From: Candidatus Aminicenantota bacterium | Lineage (GTDB): Bacteria > Acidobacteriota > Aminicenantia > Aminicenantales > UBA8522 | Assembly (NCBI GenBank): GCA_017886205.1 | Contig: JAFNEO010000023.1 | Span: 64,356-128,355 of the forward strand | Direction of reading: 5' to 3' | Length of the DNA: 64,000 bases | In this document: positions 32,350 through 39,657 of the stretch, piece by piece | Position numbering within the stretch: the first letter of the stretch is position 1 | Layout: each line of letters opens with the position of its first letter | Program-made: the position numbers and the translations under genes | The notes under the pieces: generated by a model | Told to the model about the DNA's origin: nothing | Databases searched by the model: none | Seen by the model: only the letters and a program-made list of their open reading frames with translations

Positions 32350-33915
32350 ATGGCCAGACTGTTCGAGTATCAAAGCAAGAAGCTGCTCAAGCAGGGAGGA
32401 ATCCCGGTCCCCGCGGGCGATGTCGCCGCCACTCCGGAGGAAGCCCGGCGCATTGCCGAGAGAATCGGCAAGCCGGTGGTCATCAAGATCCAGGTCTGGG
32501 TGACCGGTCGGGCCGGGATCGGCGGGATCCAGTTTGCCGCCACACCCGAGGAAGCGGAAGTCAAGGCTCGCCAACTCCTCGGCATGAGGGTCAAGAACTT
32601 CGTCGTGGACAGGGTCCTGGTCGAGGAGAAGCTGGCCATCAAGGCCGAATATTTCGTCGGGCTGGTCATCGACGACGCCGCCAAGAAGCCGCTCCTCATC
32701 TTCAGCCCTGCCGGAGGCACCGGAGTCGAGGAGATCGCCCGCCTCCATCCGGAAAAGATTGCCCGCCAGACCATCGACGTCCTCAAGGGCTTTCCCGAAT
32801 ACGAGGCGAGGAACATGCTCATCCGGGTGGGTGTCGAGGGAGGGATTCTGCCGAAACTGGCCGACCTCCTGACCAAGCTCTATAAGGTGGCCTGTTCGAG
32901 CGACGCCCGTTCGGCCGAGATCAACCCGCTGGTCTTGACCGCCGACGACAACATCTATGCCGCCGACTGCCACCTCGTCGTCGACGACTACGCCGTTTTC
33001 CGTCATCCCGAATTCGGGATCGAGATCGCCCGGGAGTTCGACCGGCCGCCGACCGAGCTCGAGAAGATCGCCTACCGGGTGGAAGAGAAAGACTACCGGG
33101 GGACCTTCTATTTCTTCCAGATGGTCGAGCAGACGGCCGGCAGCGAGAAGTATATCGGGTTCAACGGGGCGGGCGGCGGCGGTTCGATGATGTCCATGGA
33201 CGCGGTCCTCAACCGCGGTTTCAAGCTGGCCAACTACTGCGACACGAGCGGCAACCCGCCGGCGAGCAAGGTCTACCGGGCCGCCAAAGTCATCCTGTCC
33301 CAGCCGGGGATCATGGGCTACTTCGCCTCGGGCTCGGGTGTCGCCAGCCAGGAGCAGTACCACTCGGCCCGCGGCCTGACCAAGGCGTTCCATGAAGAAA
33401 AACTGGATATCCCCGCCGTTATCCGGCTGGGTGGGAATTTTGAGGAAAAGGCAATCGAAATCCTCCAGGCCTATCTCAAAGATATCCCCGGTGTCGTTGA
33501 GGGATACGGCCGGGACGATTCTCCCGAGTTCTGCGCCCGCCGGCTCGAGGAGCTGGTGGCCAAAAACGGCGGGAAGCGGCATAAGGTCAGGCCGATGGGT
33601 GAGACACCGGTCCCGGAAAAAGCCTATATCTTTGAGACCGTCACGGGACGGATTTCTTTCGACCACTCGAAATGCCCCGGCTGCAAAACCAAGGGTTGTG
33701 TTCCGGCTTGCGCCCCCAAGGTCCTGAAGCTCGAGGACGGGAAGCCGGTCCTGGCCATAACGCCGGAGGAGGCCAGGAAGGGCAAATGCACCGAATGCCT
33801 GGCCTGCGAGATCTTCTGCCGGTTCCACGAGCAGGATGCCATCGTCATCCATCTTCCCATACCCGGGCTCAAGGAATACAGGGAGAGGATCCTCGCCGCC
33901 AAGGCTGAGACCTGA
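32350..33915 (+). CDS. Succinyl/citryl-CoA synthetase-type beta subunit fused to a ferredoxin domain
   Basis: 521 residues. Residues 1-~400 are the ATP-grasp acyl-CoA synthetase (SucC/AclB/CcsA) type: LFEYQSKKLLKQGGIPVP, GKPVVIKIQVWVTGRAGIGG, SAEINPLVL, and the ligase part GFNGAGGGGSMMSMDAV with NYCDTSGNPPASKVYRA. The ~100-residue C-terminal extension has two Cys clusters, CPGCKTKGCVPAC (about 441-453) and CTECLACEIFC (about 480-490), the pattern of a 2[4Fe-4S] ferredoxin. Ordinary SucC lacks this. With the SucD-like and citryl-CoA-lyase-like genes downstream, the likely substrate is citrate/citryl-CoA rather than succinate (inference). The redox role of the clusters is unknown. Confidence 0.85.
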   Translation: MARLFEYQSKKLLKQGGIPVPAGDVAATPEEARRIAERIGKPVVIKIQVWVTGRAGIGGIQFAATPEEAEVKARQLLGMRVKNFVVDRVLVEEKLAIKAEYFVGLVIDDAAKKPLLIFSPAGGTGVEEIARLHPEKIARQTIDVLKGFPEYEARNMLIRVGVEGGILPKLADLLTKLYKVACSSDARSAEINPLVLTADDNIYAADCHLVVDDYAVFRHPEFGIEIAREFDRPPTELEKIAYRVEEKDYRGTFYFFQMVEQTAGSEKYIGFNGAGGGGSMMSMDAVLNRGFKLANYCDTSGNPPASKVYRAAKVILSQPGIMGYFASGSGVASQEQYHSARGLTKAFHEEKLDIPAVIRLGGNFEEKAIEILQAYLKDIPGVVEGYGRDDSPEFCARRLEELVAKNGGKRHKVRPMGETPVPEKAYIFETVTGRISFDHSKCPGCKTKGCVPACAPKVLKLEDGKPVLAITPEEARKGKCTECLACEIFCRFHEQDAIVIHLPIPGLKEYRERILAAKAET

Positions 33916-33964
33916 TTAATCATATAGGATTTATAAAAACAATAGGGAAAAGAGATCAACGATC

Positions 33965-34861
33965 ATGGCCATCCTAGTGAATGAGCAGTCGCGGGTCATC
34001 ATCCAGGGCATCACCGGCCGCGAGGGCATGGTCCGGGCGCAGTTGATGAAGGACTATGGGACCAAGGTCGTCGCCGGCGTCACGCCCGGGCGCGCCGGAC
34101 AGGATGTCTACGGAGTCCCGGTCTATGATTCCGTGCTCCAGGCCTGGGAGAAGCAGGGCCCGCTGGATGTCAGCGTCATCTTTGTCCCCGCCGCCCTGGT
34201 CAAAAACGCCGCCCTCGAGGCCATCGAGGCAGGGATTAGGCTCCTCGTCATCGTGCCCGACCGGGTGCCCATCCACGACGTCCTGGAGATCGCCGCCCGG
34301 GCCGCCGAGAAGGGCGCGCGGTTCGTCGGCCCCAACACCCTCGGCCTGGTCAGCCCGGGCAAGGCCGTCCTGGGCATGATCGGCGGCCGGGCCGAGCGGG
34401 CCCGGGAATGGTTCAAGCCCGGGTCTATCGGCGTCAGCTCCCGGAGCGGCGGCATGACCTCGGCCATATCCTATTACCTCACCAAGGCCGGCCTGGGTCA
34501 GAGTACCATCGTCCATGTCGGCGGCGACGCCGTCATCGGGCTCTCCCATCCCGAGGTCATGGCGCTTTTCGAGGAGGACCCGGACACCCGGATGGCTGTA
34601 ATGTTCGGCGAGATCGGGACGACCCAGGAGGAGCGGGTGGCCGACCTCGTCGAAAGCGGCCGGTTCACGAAGCCACTCATCGCCTACATCGGCGGCAAGG
34701 CGGCCAAGTCCGGGACGCGCTTCTCCCACGCCGGCGCCATCGTCGAAGGCTCGCGCGGCTCTTACGAGACCAAGGTGAAGAGGCTGCGCGAGGTCGGCGT
34801 CCACGTCGTCGAGGCGATCTCCGACATTCCCATCAGGGCCAAGGAAGTCCTGGGATCATGA
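33965..34861 (+). CDS. Succinyl/citryl-CoA synthetase-type alpha subunit
   Basis: 298 residues. The CoA-binding Rossmann domain starts at IIQGITGREGMVRAQLMKDYGTKVVAGVTPGRAGQ. The ligase domain has GSIGVSSRSGGMTSAISYYL and the phosphohistidine loop FSHAGAIVEG (His near residue 255). The His shuttles phosphate from ATP to the acyl substrate. It follows the beta subunit by 49 bases. SRSGG and GEIGTTQEE match the ATP-citrate-lyase and SucD superfamily. The substrate is set by context (see the lyase downstream), not by sequence alone. Length is normal for SucD. Confidence 0.87.
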   Translation: MAILVNEQSRVIIQGITGREGMVRAQLMKDYGTKVVAGVTPGRAGQDVYGVPVYDSVLQAWEKQGPLDVSVIFVPAALVKNAALEAIEAGIRLLVIVPDRVPIHDVLEIAARAAEKGARFVGPNTLGLVSPGKAVLGMIGGRAERAREWFKPGSIGVSSRSGGMTSAISYYLTKAGLGQSTIVHVGGDAVIGLSHPEVMALFEEDPDTRMAVMFGEIGTTQEERVADLVESGRFTKPLIAYIGGKAAKSGTRFSHAGAIVEGSRGSYETKVKRLREVGVHVVEAISDIPIRAKEVLGS

Positions 34862-34921
34862 CCCGAATTCTCTGGAATTCGGTTCGCATCCGCTGATTTT
34901 GCGATTGGAGAGGAAAGAAAA

Positions 34922-35701
34922 ATGGCTGAAGATCTTCATTGGAAGACCGGAATCACCGGGGTCCAGCCGAACAAGGTGCGGCTGCGCGGGTATCCCATCG
35001 ACCAGTTGATGGGGAAGATCACCTTTTCCCAGGCGATCTATCTTGTCCTCAAGGGCGAGCTGCCTTCGCCTGCGGTCGGGAAGCTCCTCGATGCTATTTT
35101 CGTCTCCTCGGTCGACCACGGCGCCGGTCCGCCCTCGGTCCTCACCGCCCGCACCGTCGCCTCGACCGGGGCCGAGCTCCATGCCGCCATCGCGGCCGGG
35201 GTGCTCGCCATATCCCGGCTTCATGGAGGAGCCATCGAGGAGGGGATGAGGCTCTTCCAAGCCATCGCCCGCCGGGCCGAGGAGAAAAAGATCTCGGAAG
35301 AGGAAGCGTCCAAGGAGATCCTGGCCGAGATGAAGGCCAGGGGCGAGCGCGCCTCTGGGTTCGGCCACCGGGTCCACACCCAGGACCCGCGGACTGAAAA
35401 GCTCTTTGCCATGGCCGAGGAGCTCAAGCTGGCCGGACAGGCCGTGCGCATCGCCCGAGCTGTTGAAAAGCTCTTCCGGGAGAGCGGAAAGCCCCTTCCG
35501 ATCAACGTGGACGGCGCCATCGCCGCCCTGCTCTGCGACCTCGGCATCCCGGCCGAGATCGGTAACGCCTTCTTCATTATCGCCCGGGTGCCGGGGCTCG
35601 TTGCCCACATCCAGGAAGAGAAGACCCGGATGCGGCCGATGCGCAAGATCCACCCATCCGATGTCGAGTACGACGGGCCGGGAGAAAGAGAGATTCCATG
35701 A
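34922..35701 (+). CDS. ccl: Citryl-CoA lyase-like (short citrate-synthase-fold) protein
   Basis: 259 residues, much shorter than citrate synthase (about 380-430) and similar in size to stand-alone citryl-CoA lyase. The three catalytic positions of the fold remain: His in SRLHGGAIEEG (about 99), His in GFGHRVHTQDPR (about 147) and Asp in INVDGAIAALLCD (about 196). It would cleave citryl-CoA to acetyl-CoA and oxaloacetate, or condense them. With the two synthetase subunits this gives a two-enzyme ATP-citrate-lyase equivalent, as in Hydrogenobacter. The stop overlaps the HD gene start by ATGA. A different 2-oxoacid substrate is possible. Confidence 0.85.
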   Translation: MAEDLHWKTGITGVQPNKVRLRGYPIDQLMGKITFSQAIYLVLKGELPSPAVGKLLDAIFVSSVDHGAGPPSVLTARTVASTGAELHAAIAAGVLAISRLHGGAIEEGMRLFQAIARRAEEKKISEEEASKEILAEMKARGERASGFGHRVHTQDPRTEKLFAMAEELKLAGQAVRIARAVEKLFRESGKPLPINVDGAIAALLCDLGIPAEIGNAFFIIARVPGLVAHIQEEKTRMRPMRKIHPSDVEYDGPGEREIP

Positions 35702-36231
35702 GAAAACAACTGGAAACGTTGTTGCCCGAACTGCAACTCATCAAAGACCCGGAACTCCGGGAGATGACCGCCAAGGTCTGGGTGGAGGCGATGAAGCGGG
35801 CCGGCTGGGGGATCAAGGATTTAGCCGAGATGCCCTTCACACTCCTGATCAAGCACACCGATGTCAACCTCATCACCCACACCCGGGCGGTCACCCTTTC
35901 GGCGCTGAAGATTGCTGAAGTCCTGATGGCGGAGTACGGAAAGAAGATCGCCCTCCATCGCGATCATCTCCTTTCGGGCGCCCTCCTCCATGACGTGGGC
36001 AAGCTCTTCGAGTACAGGCGGGAGGGGGGGAAGTTCGTCAAGAGTCGGGAAGGCGAGCTGCTGCGCCACCCGATCTCCGGGGCGGCCTTTGCCTCCGCTC
36101 ACGGCCTCCCCCAGGAGGTTATCCACATCATCGCCGCCCATTCCAAGGAAGGCGACGGGTCGCGTCGGACGATCGAGGCTATCATCGTCAACCACGCCGA
36201 CTTCGTCAACTTCGATGTCCTGAAAGACTGA
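35698..36231 (+). CDS. HD-domain phosphohydrolase-like protein
   Basis: 177 residues. Metal-binding HD residues are visible: His in NLITHTRAVTLSAL (about 62), HD in GALLHDVGKLFEYRREG (98-99), His in LLRHPISGAAFASAHG and His in IIAAHSKEGD, with a late Asp in IIVNHADFVNFD. HD enzymes hydrolyse phosphate esters or nucleotides. It is translationally coupled to the lyase by ATGA, so it may act on a metabolite or signalling nucleotide of this pathway. The substrate cannot be told. The REP-like cluster follows its stop. Confidence 0.82.
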   Translation: MRKQLETLLPELQLIKDPELREMTAKVWVEAMKRAGWGIKDLAEMPFTLLIKHTDVNLITHTRAVTLSALKIAEVLMAEYGKKIALHRDHLLSGALLHDVGKLFEYRREGGKFVKSREGELLRHPISGAAFASAHGLPQEVIHIIAAHSKEGDGSRRTIEAIIVNHADFVNFDVLKD

Positions 36232-36237
36232 AAAAAA

Positions 36238-36350
36238 TGGGGACATAGAAAAAAGGTGATAGAAAAAAGGTGACAGGCTCCGAATTTCTGAATTCGGTGC
36301 CTGTCACCTTTTCTTGTTACCTTTTTAATTCGGTGCCTGTCACCTTTTTT
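36238..36350. repeat. REP-like palindromic repeat cluster
   Basis: AAAAGGTGACAGGCTCCGAATT (36265-36286) and AATTCGGTGCCTGTCACC plus TTTT (36291-36312) form a long near-perfect hairpin with a 4-base loop. A third half-copy, AATTCGGTGCCTGTCACC plus T-run, lies at 36327-36350. The motif AGAAAAAAGGTGA is also repeated in tandem at 36247-36273, and ATGGGGACAT at 36238-36247 recurs at 53091-53100. The hairpin ends in T-runs and may also terminate transcription between the HD and isomerase genes. Confidence 0.8.
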
Positions 36351-36392
36351 GACATGACGGTGCCCCAGATTTGATATAGGGAGGTGAATCGT

Positions 36393-37646
36393 TTGAATAA
36401 AACACTCTCTGAAAAAATATTAGGCAAGAAGGCCGGCAAGGAAGTCAGCGCCGGCGAGGTCGTGATTGTCGCGCCCGACTACTGCCTCTCCCACGATAAT
36501 TCGGCCGCCATCATCGGCGAGTTCAAGAAACTGGGCGTGGCCCGGGTCAAGGCGCCTGAAAAGCTCGTCATCATCCTCGACCACATTGTCCCGGCCGCCG
36601 ACGAGAAGTATGCCCAGAACCACAAGACCATCCGTGAGTTCGTCGCCGCCCAGCGCCTGCCGAATTTCTTCGACATCCAGCACGGCGTCTGCCACCAGGT
36701 CCTGAGCGAGGCCAGCTTCGCCCTTCCCGGAAAGCTCATCGTCGGGAGTGATTCCCACACCACGACCTACGGAGCCTTCGGGGCTTTCGCGGCCGGGATC
36801 GGCCGGACCGAGGCGGCCTCGATCTGGGCCACCGATGAGATCTGGCTGCGCGTCCCGGAAACCCTGCGGGTTGAGTTTTCCGGAAAGCTTTCGTCCGGAG
36901 TGTATGCTAAGGATGTCATCCTCAAGGTCATCGGCGACCACGGCGCCAACCGGGCGAACTACGAAGCCATCGAGTTCGCCGGGCCGGCGGCGGGCGATTT
37001 CAGCCTGGCCTCGCGCATGGTCATGGCCAATATGGCCGCCGAAATGGGGGCCAAGAACGGCTATTTCGAGCCGGACGAGAAAACTCTCGAGTGGGTGAAG
37101 GCGCGGGCCCGGGCTGACTACGAGATCGTGAGATCGGATCCCGGCGCTAAATACGAAGCCGTCCTGAAGTACGACCTGGCTGCACTCGAGCCTCAAATCG
37201 CCTGCCCGCACACCGTTGACAACGTCAAGCCCGTGCGCGAAGTCGAGGGCAAGCCCTTCCACCAGGCGCTCATCGGCACCTGCACGAACGGCCGCCTGGA
37301 GGACCTCGAGGCCGCGGCCAGGATCCTCAAAGGCAAAAAAATCCATCCGCATGTCCGCGCGCTCGTGCTGCCGGCCTCGCGGGAAGTCTACATCGAGGCC
37401 ATGCGGAAAGGCCTCCTCGAGACCCTGTCCGAGGCGGGCTGTGTCATCCTCAACCCCGGCTGCGGGCCCTGCCTCGGCGCTCACGAGGGCTTGCTGGCGG
37501 CGGGCGAGGTCGTGGTCAGCACTTCCAACCGCAATTTCCGGGGCCGGATGGGGAACCGCGACTCCGAGATCTATCTCGCTTCACCGGCGACGGCGGCTGC
37601 CTCTGCCCTGGAAGGGAAGATTACTGACCCGAGGAAACACCAATGA
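36393..37646 (+). CDS. Aconitase/3-isopropylmalate dehydratase large subunit, copy 1
   Basis: 417 residues. The aconitase-superfamily large subunit carries the [4Fe-4S] cluster: Cys in GTCTNGRLEDLEAAA (about 296) and the pair in NPGCGPCLGAHEG (about 356-360). Other blocks are ILDHIVPAADEKYAQNH, SDSHTTTYGAFGAFAAGIG and SNRNFRGRMGNRDSEIYLASP. Start TTG, because AGGGAGG lies eight bases upstream; a GTG three codons earlier overlaps that ribosome site. It shares the operon with a citryl-CoA cluster and not with leuA or leuB, so citrate/isocitrate isomerisation is likelier than leucine synthesis (inference). The small subunit overlaps by ATGA. Confidence 0.85.
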   Translation: MNKTLSEKILGKKAGKEVSAGEVVIVAPDYCLSHDNSAAIIGEFKKLGVARVKAPEKLVIILDHIVPAADEKYAQNHKTIREFVAAQRLPNFFDIQHGVCHQVLSEASFALPGKLIVGSDSHTTTYGAFGAFAAGIGRTEAASIWATDEIWLRVPETLRVEFSGKLSSGVYAKDVILKVIGDHGANRANYEAIEFAGPAAGDFSLASRMVMANMAAEMGAKNGYFEPDEKTLEWVKARARADYEIVRSDPGAKYEAVLKYDLAALEPQIACPHTVDNVKPVREVEGKPFHQALIGTCTNGRLEDLEAAARILKGKKIHPHVRALVLPASREVYIEAMRKGLLETLSEAGCVILNPGCGPCLGAHEGLLAAGEVVVSTSNRNFRGRMGNRDSEIYLASPATAAASALEGKITDPRKHQ

Positions 37647-38134
37647 GCAAAGGACGCGTTTGGAAGTACGGGGACGATATCAACACCGACGTCATTTTTC
37701 CGGGGCGGTACACCTACCAGCTCATGGAGCCGGCCGAGATGGCCAAGCATGCCATGGAGGACCTTGACACTGAGTTCGCCAAGAACGTCAAGCCCGGCGA
37801 TGTCGTCGTGGGCGGGAAGAACTTCGGCTGCGGAAGCTCGCGGGAGCAGGCGGCGGCGTGTCTCCGGGCGGCCGGCGTTCAAGCCGTGGTAGCGAAATCC
37901 TTTGCCCGGATCTATTTCCGCAATGCCATCAACCTGGGATTGGCCGTGCTCCAGTGCGAGGAAGCGTCGGATGCGCTGAAGACTGGCGACGAGGTGGACA
38001 TTGACTTTGCCGGTGGGAAGATCATATCGGGAGGGCGCGTTTTCAAATTCTTCCCGCTTCCGGATTCCGTCATCGGCATTATCGAGGCCGGCGGCCTGAT
38101 CGAGTACACCAAGAAGAAGCTGGCCTCCAAGTAG
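37643..38134 (+). CDS. Aconitase/3-isopropylmalate dehydratase small subunit, copy 1
   Basis: 163 residues with the small swivel-domain blocks [40 protein letters not shown] and [18 protein letters not shown], in which the Ser-Ser-Arg is at the active site. The substrate loop after FPGR reads YTYQLMEP in place of the YLRT of isopropylmalate isomerases, so leucine-type substrate preference is not supported. Coupled to the large subunit by four overlapping bases. A gap of 108 bases separates it from the CDGSH gene. Confidence 0.85.
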   Translation: MSKGRVWKYGDDINTDVIFPGRYTYQLMEPAEMAKHAMEDLDTEFAKNVKPGDVVVGGKNFGCGSSREQAAACLRAAGVQAVVAKSFARIYFRNAINLGLAVLQCEEASDALKTGDEVDIDFAGGKIISGGRVFKFFPLPDSVIGIIEAGGLIEYTKKKLASK

Positions 38135-38242
38135 CGGTCAGCCCTGGCCTGACGGGCCTCTGGTCCGCAGGTTCCTGGAGCTTATCCGGGCCTTTTAGCC
38201 ACATCGTGTGAGACAAGTGCCAAACCTTGGGAAGGTGTGATC

Positions 38243-38938
38243 ATGAGTCGTCAAAAGAAAACCCAGCGGATTAAGGTCTCGAAAAACGGCCCCTATATCG
38301 TCACCGGCGCCGTCCCCCTGGAACAGGATAACATCGTCATCGGCAGCGACGGCGAGCCGTCATGCTGGGAGAAGGGCCCCCAATACCCGCACCGGGAGAC
38401 TTATGCCCTTTGCCGCTGCGGCGGGTCGAAGACCAAACCGTTCTGTGATGGGAGCCATTTCGCGATGGCTTTCGACGGGACGGAGACGGCGAGCCACAAG
38501 CCGTATCTTGACCGCGCGGAAAAAACATGCGGTCCCCGACTCGACCTGACCTGGTCACGGGAGTTGTGCGCCGTGGCCCGCTTCTGCCATCGGGGCGAGG
38601 AGGCTTGGGGCTACGCCGAGCGTTCGGACGACCCCGAGGCCAGGAAAACGGCGGTCGAAGAGGCCTGCGCCTGCCCCTCGGGAAGCCTCGTCGCCTGGGA
38701 TAAGGAGACCGGCCAGGCGATCGAACCCGACCTCGACCACTCGATCAGCCTGATCGAGAATCCTCAGGCGGGGACAAGCGGTCCCATCTGGGTCAAAGGC
38801 CGGATCCCGATCGAATCGGCCGACGGCTTCGAATACGAGTCAAGAAACCGGGCAACGCTCTGCCGCTGCGGTAAGTCCAACAACAAGCCGTTCTGTGACG
38901 GCACTCACATATCCATCAAGTTCCGGTCGGGAACCTGA
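38243..38938 (+). CDS. Double CDGSH iron-sulfur protein with central Fer4_19-like region
   Basis: 231 residues. Two CDGSH motifs, each a potential [2Fe-2S] site with 3-Cys-1-His ligation: CRCGGSKTKPFCDGSH (57-72) and CRCGKSNNKPFCDGTH (about 205-220). The middle part, with CGPRLDLTWSRELCAVARFC and CACPSGSLVAW, resembles the divergent Fer4_19 region often joined to CDGSH domains. The ATG at 38243 has GAAGGTG five bases upstream; the GTG two codons earlier overlaps it. Role unknown; redox or cluster transfer is likely from family knowledge. Confidence 0.88.
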   Translation: MSRQKKTQRIKVSKNGPYIVTGAVPLEQDNIVIGSDGEPSCWEKGPQYPHRETYALCRCGGSKTKPFCDGSHFAMAFDGTETASHKPYLDRAEKTCGPRLDLTWSRELCAVARFCHRGEEAWGYAERSDDPEARKTAVEEACACPSGSLVAWDKETGQAIEPDLDHSISLIENPQAGTSGPIWVKGRIPIESADGFEYESRNRATLCRCGKSNNKPFCDGTHISIKFRSGT

Positions 38939-39045
38939 TTCCGCCGCGGCTATCCCAAGCAGCTGAACAGCGGTCTCAGCGATTCCGGTGAGAGATAACG
39001 CCCTGTTCCGTCGTCTATTCCTTGAGGAAGAGGAATTTCTTAGCC

Positions 39046-39076
39046 TTGACCTATATGCATAAAATATGCATATATA
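39046..39076 (+). promoter_or_regulatory. Promoter and operator-like repeats of vapBC
   Basis: TTGACC (39046-39051) and TATATA (39071-39076) could be -35 and -10, though the 19-base spacer is long. Between them, ATATGCAT occurs twice in tandem (39053-39060 and 39064-39071), each copy a palindrome core. The repeats overlap the promoter directly ahead of the antitoxin, so they are the likely operator for autoregulation by VapBC. Confidence 0.55.
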
Positions 39077-39081
39077 TACAT

Positions 39082-39276
39082 ATGAGGACGACGATCAATA
39101 TCAATGACGAGATCCTGAAAAAAGCCTCTGACCTGACCGGAATCAAGGAAAAAACACAGCTGGTCAGGCTCGGGCTGGAAGCGCTAATCGCTCTCGAGAG
39201 CAGCCGGAGGCTGGCCAAGCTTGGCGGGTCAGAAAGGGCCCTGAAGCTCATTCCCAGAAGAAAATCTTCACCGTGA
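39082..39276 (+). CDS. vapB: VapB-type antitoxin
   Basis: 64 residues: RTTININDEILKKASDLTG is a ribbon-helix-helix DNA-binding start, followed by the helix EKTQLVRLGLEALIALESSRRLAKLGG of the VapB/DUF2191 kind. It should neutralise the PIN toxin and repress its own promoter. The ATG was preferred over the in-frame start 20 codons upstream because the upstream residues overlap the promoter repeats. The toxin start overlaps the stop region by four bases. Confidence 0.85.
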   Translation: MRTTININDEILKKASDLTGIKEKTQLVRLGLEALIALESSRRLAKLGGSERALKLIPRRKSSP

Positions 39277-39647
39277 CGCTTATGGTCCTTGTCGATACTT
39301 CCGTCTGGGTTTCGTTTCTCCAGGCGGGCAATGCCCGCCTCAAGGAACTCCTAAACGAAGGGAAAGTCGTATCTCACACCTTTATCATCGCCGAGCTGGC
39401 CTGCGGGAATCTTAAGAACAGGCGGGAAATCCTTTCCCTGCTTAAGACGTTGCCCGCGGCGGTCGAGGCCAGGCACGAAGAGGCGCATCATCTCATCGAG
39501 TATCATCGTCTGATGGGTCTGGGCCTGGGATATGTCGACGTCCATCTGCTGGCGGCGGCGGTCCTGACATCCGTGCCGCTCTGGACCAGTGACAAGAGCC
39601 TGAAGGATGCAGCCGTCCGGCTACGAATCGATTATAAGAGCGATTAG
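39273..39647 (+). CDS. vapC: VapC-type PIN-domain toxin
   Basis: 124 residues. PIN-domain acidic residues: Asp in VLVDTSVWVSF, Glu in FIIAELACGN, Asp in YVDVHLLAAA and Asp in LWTSDKSLKDAA. PIN toxins are Mg-dependent ribonucleases, often cutting tRNA or rRNA. GTG start in the four-base overlap with vapB; an ATG three codons later is possible. It ends 10 bases before the convergent kinase gene. Confidence 0.88.
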   Translation: MTLMVLVDTSVWVSFLQAGNARLKELLNEGKVVSHTFIIAELACGNLKNRREILSLLKTLPAAVEARHEEAHHLIEYHRLMGLGLGYVDVHLLAAAVLTSVPLWTSDKSLKDAAVRLRIDYKSD

Positions 39648-39657
39648 TCCGGCGTTC

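Noticed and set aside
36265-36312. Hairpin read only as a rho-independent terminator
   Set aside because: It has A/T flanks and could terminate, but a third arm copy and tandem words indicate a repeat family rather than a dedicated terminator.
36393-38134. Annotation as leuCD for leucine biosynthesis
   Set aside because: No leuA or leuB nearby, YLRT loop absent, and placed with citryl-CoA genes. A leucine role cannot be excluded but is not supported.
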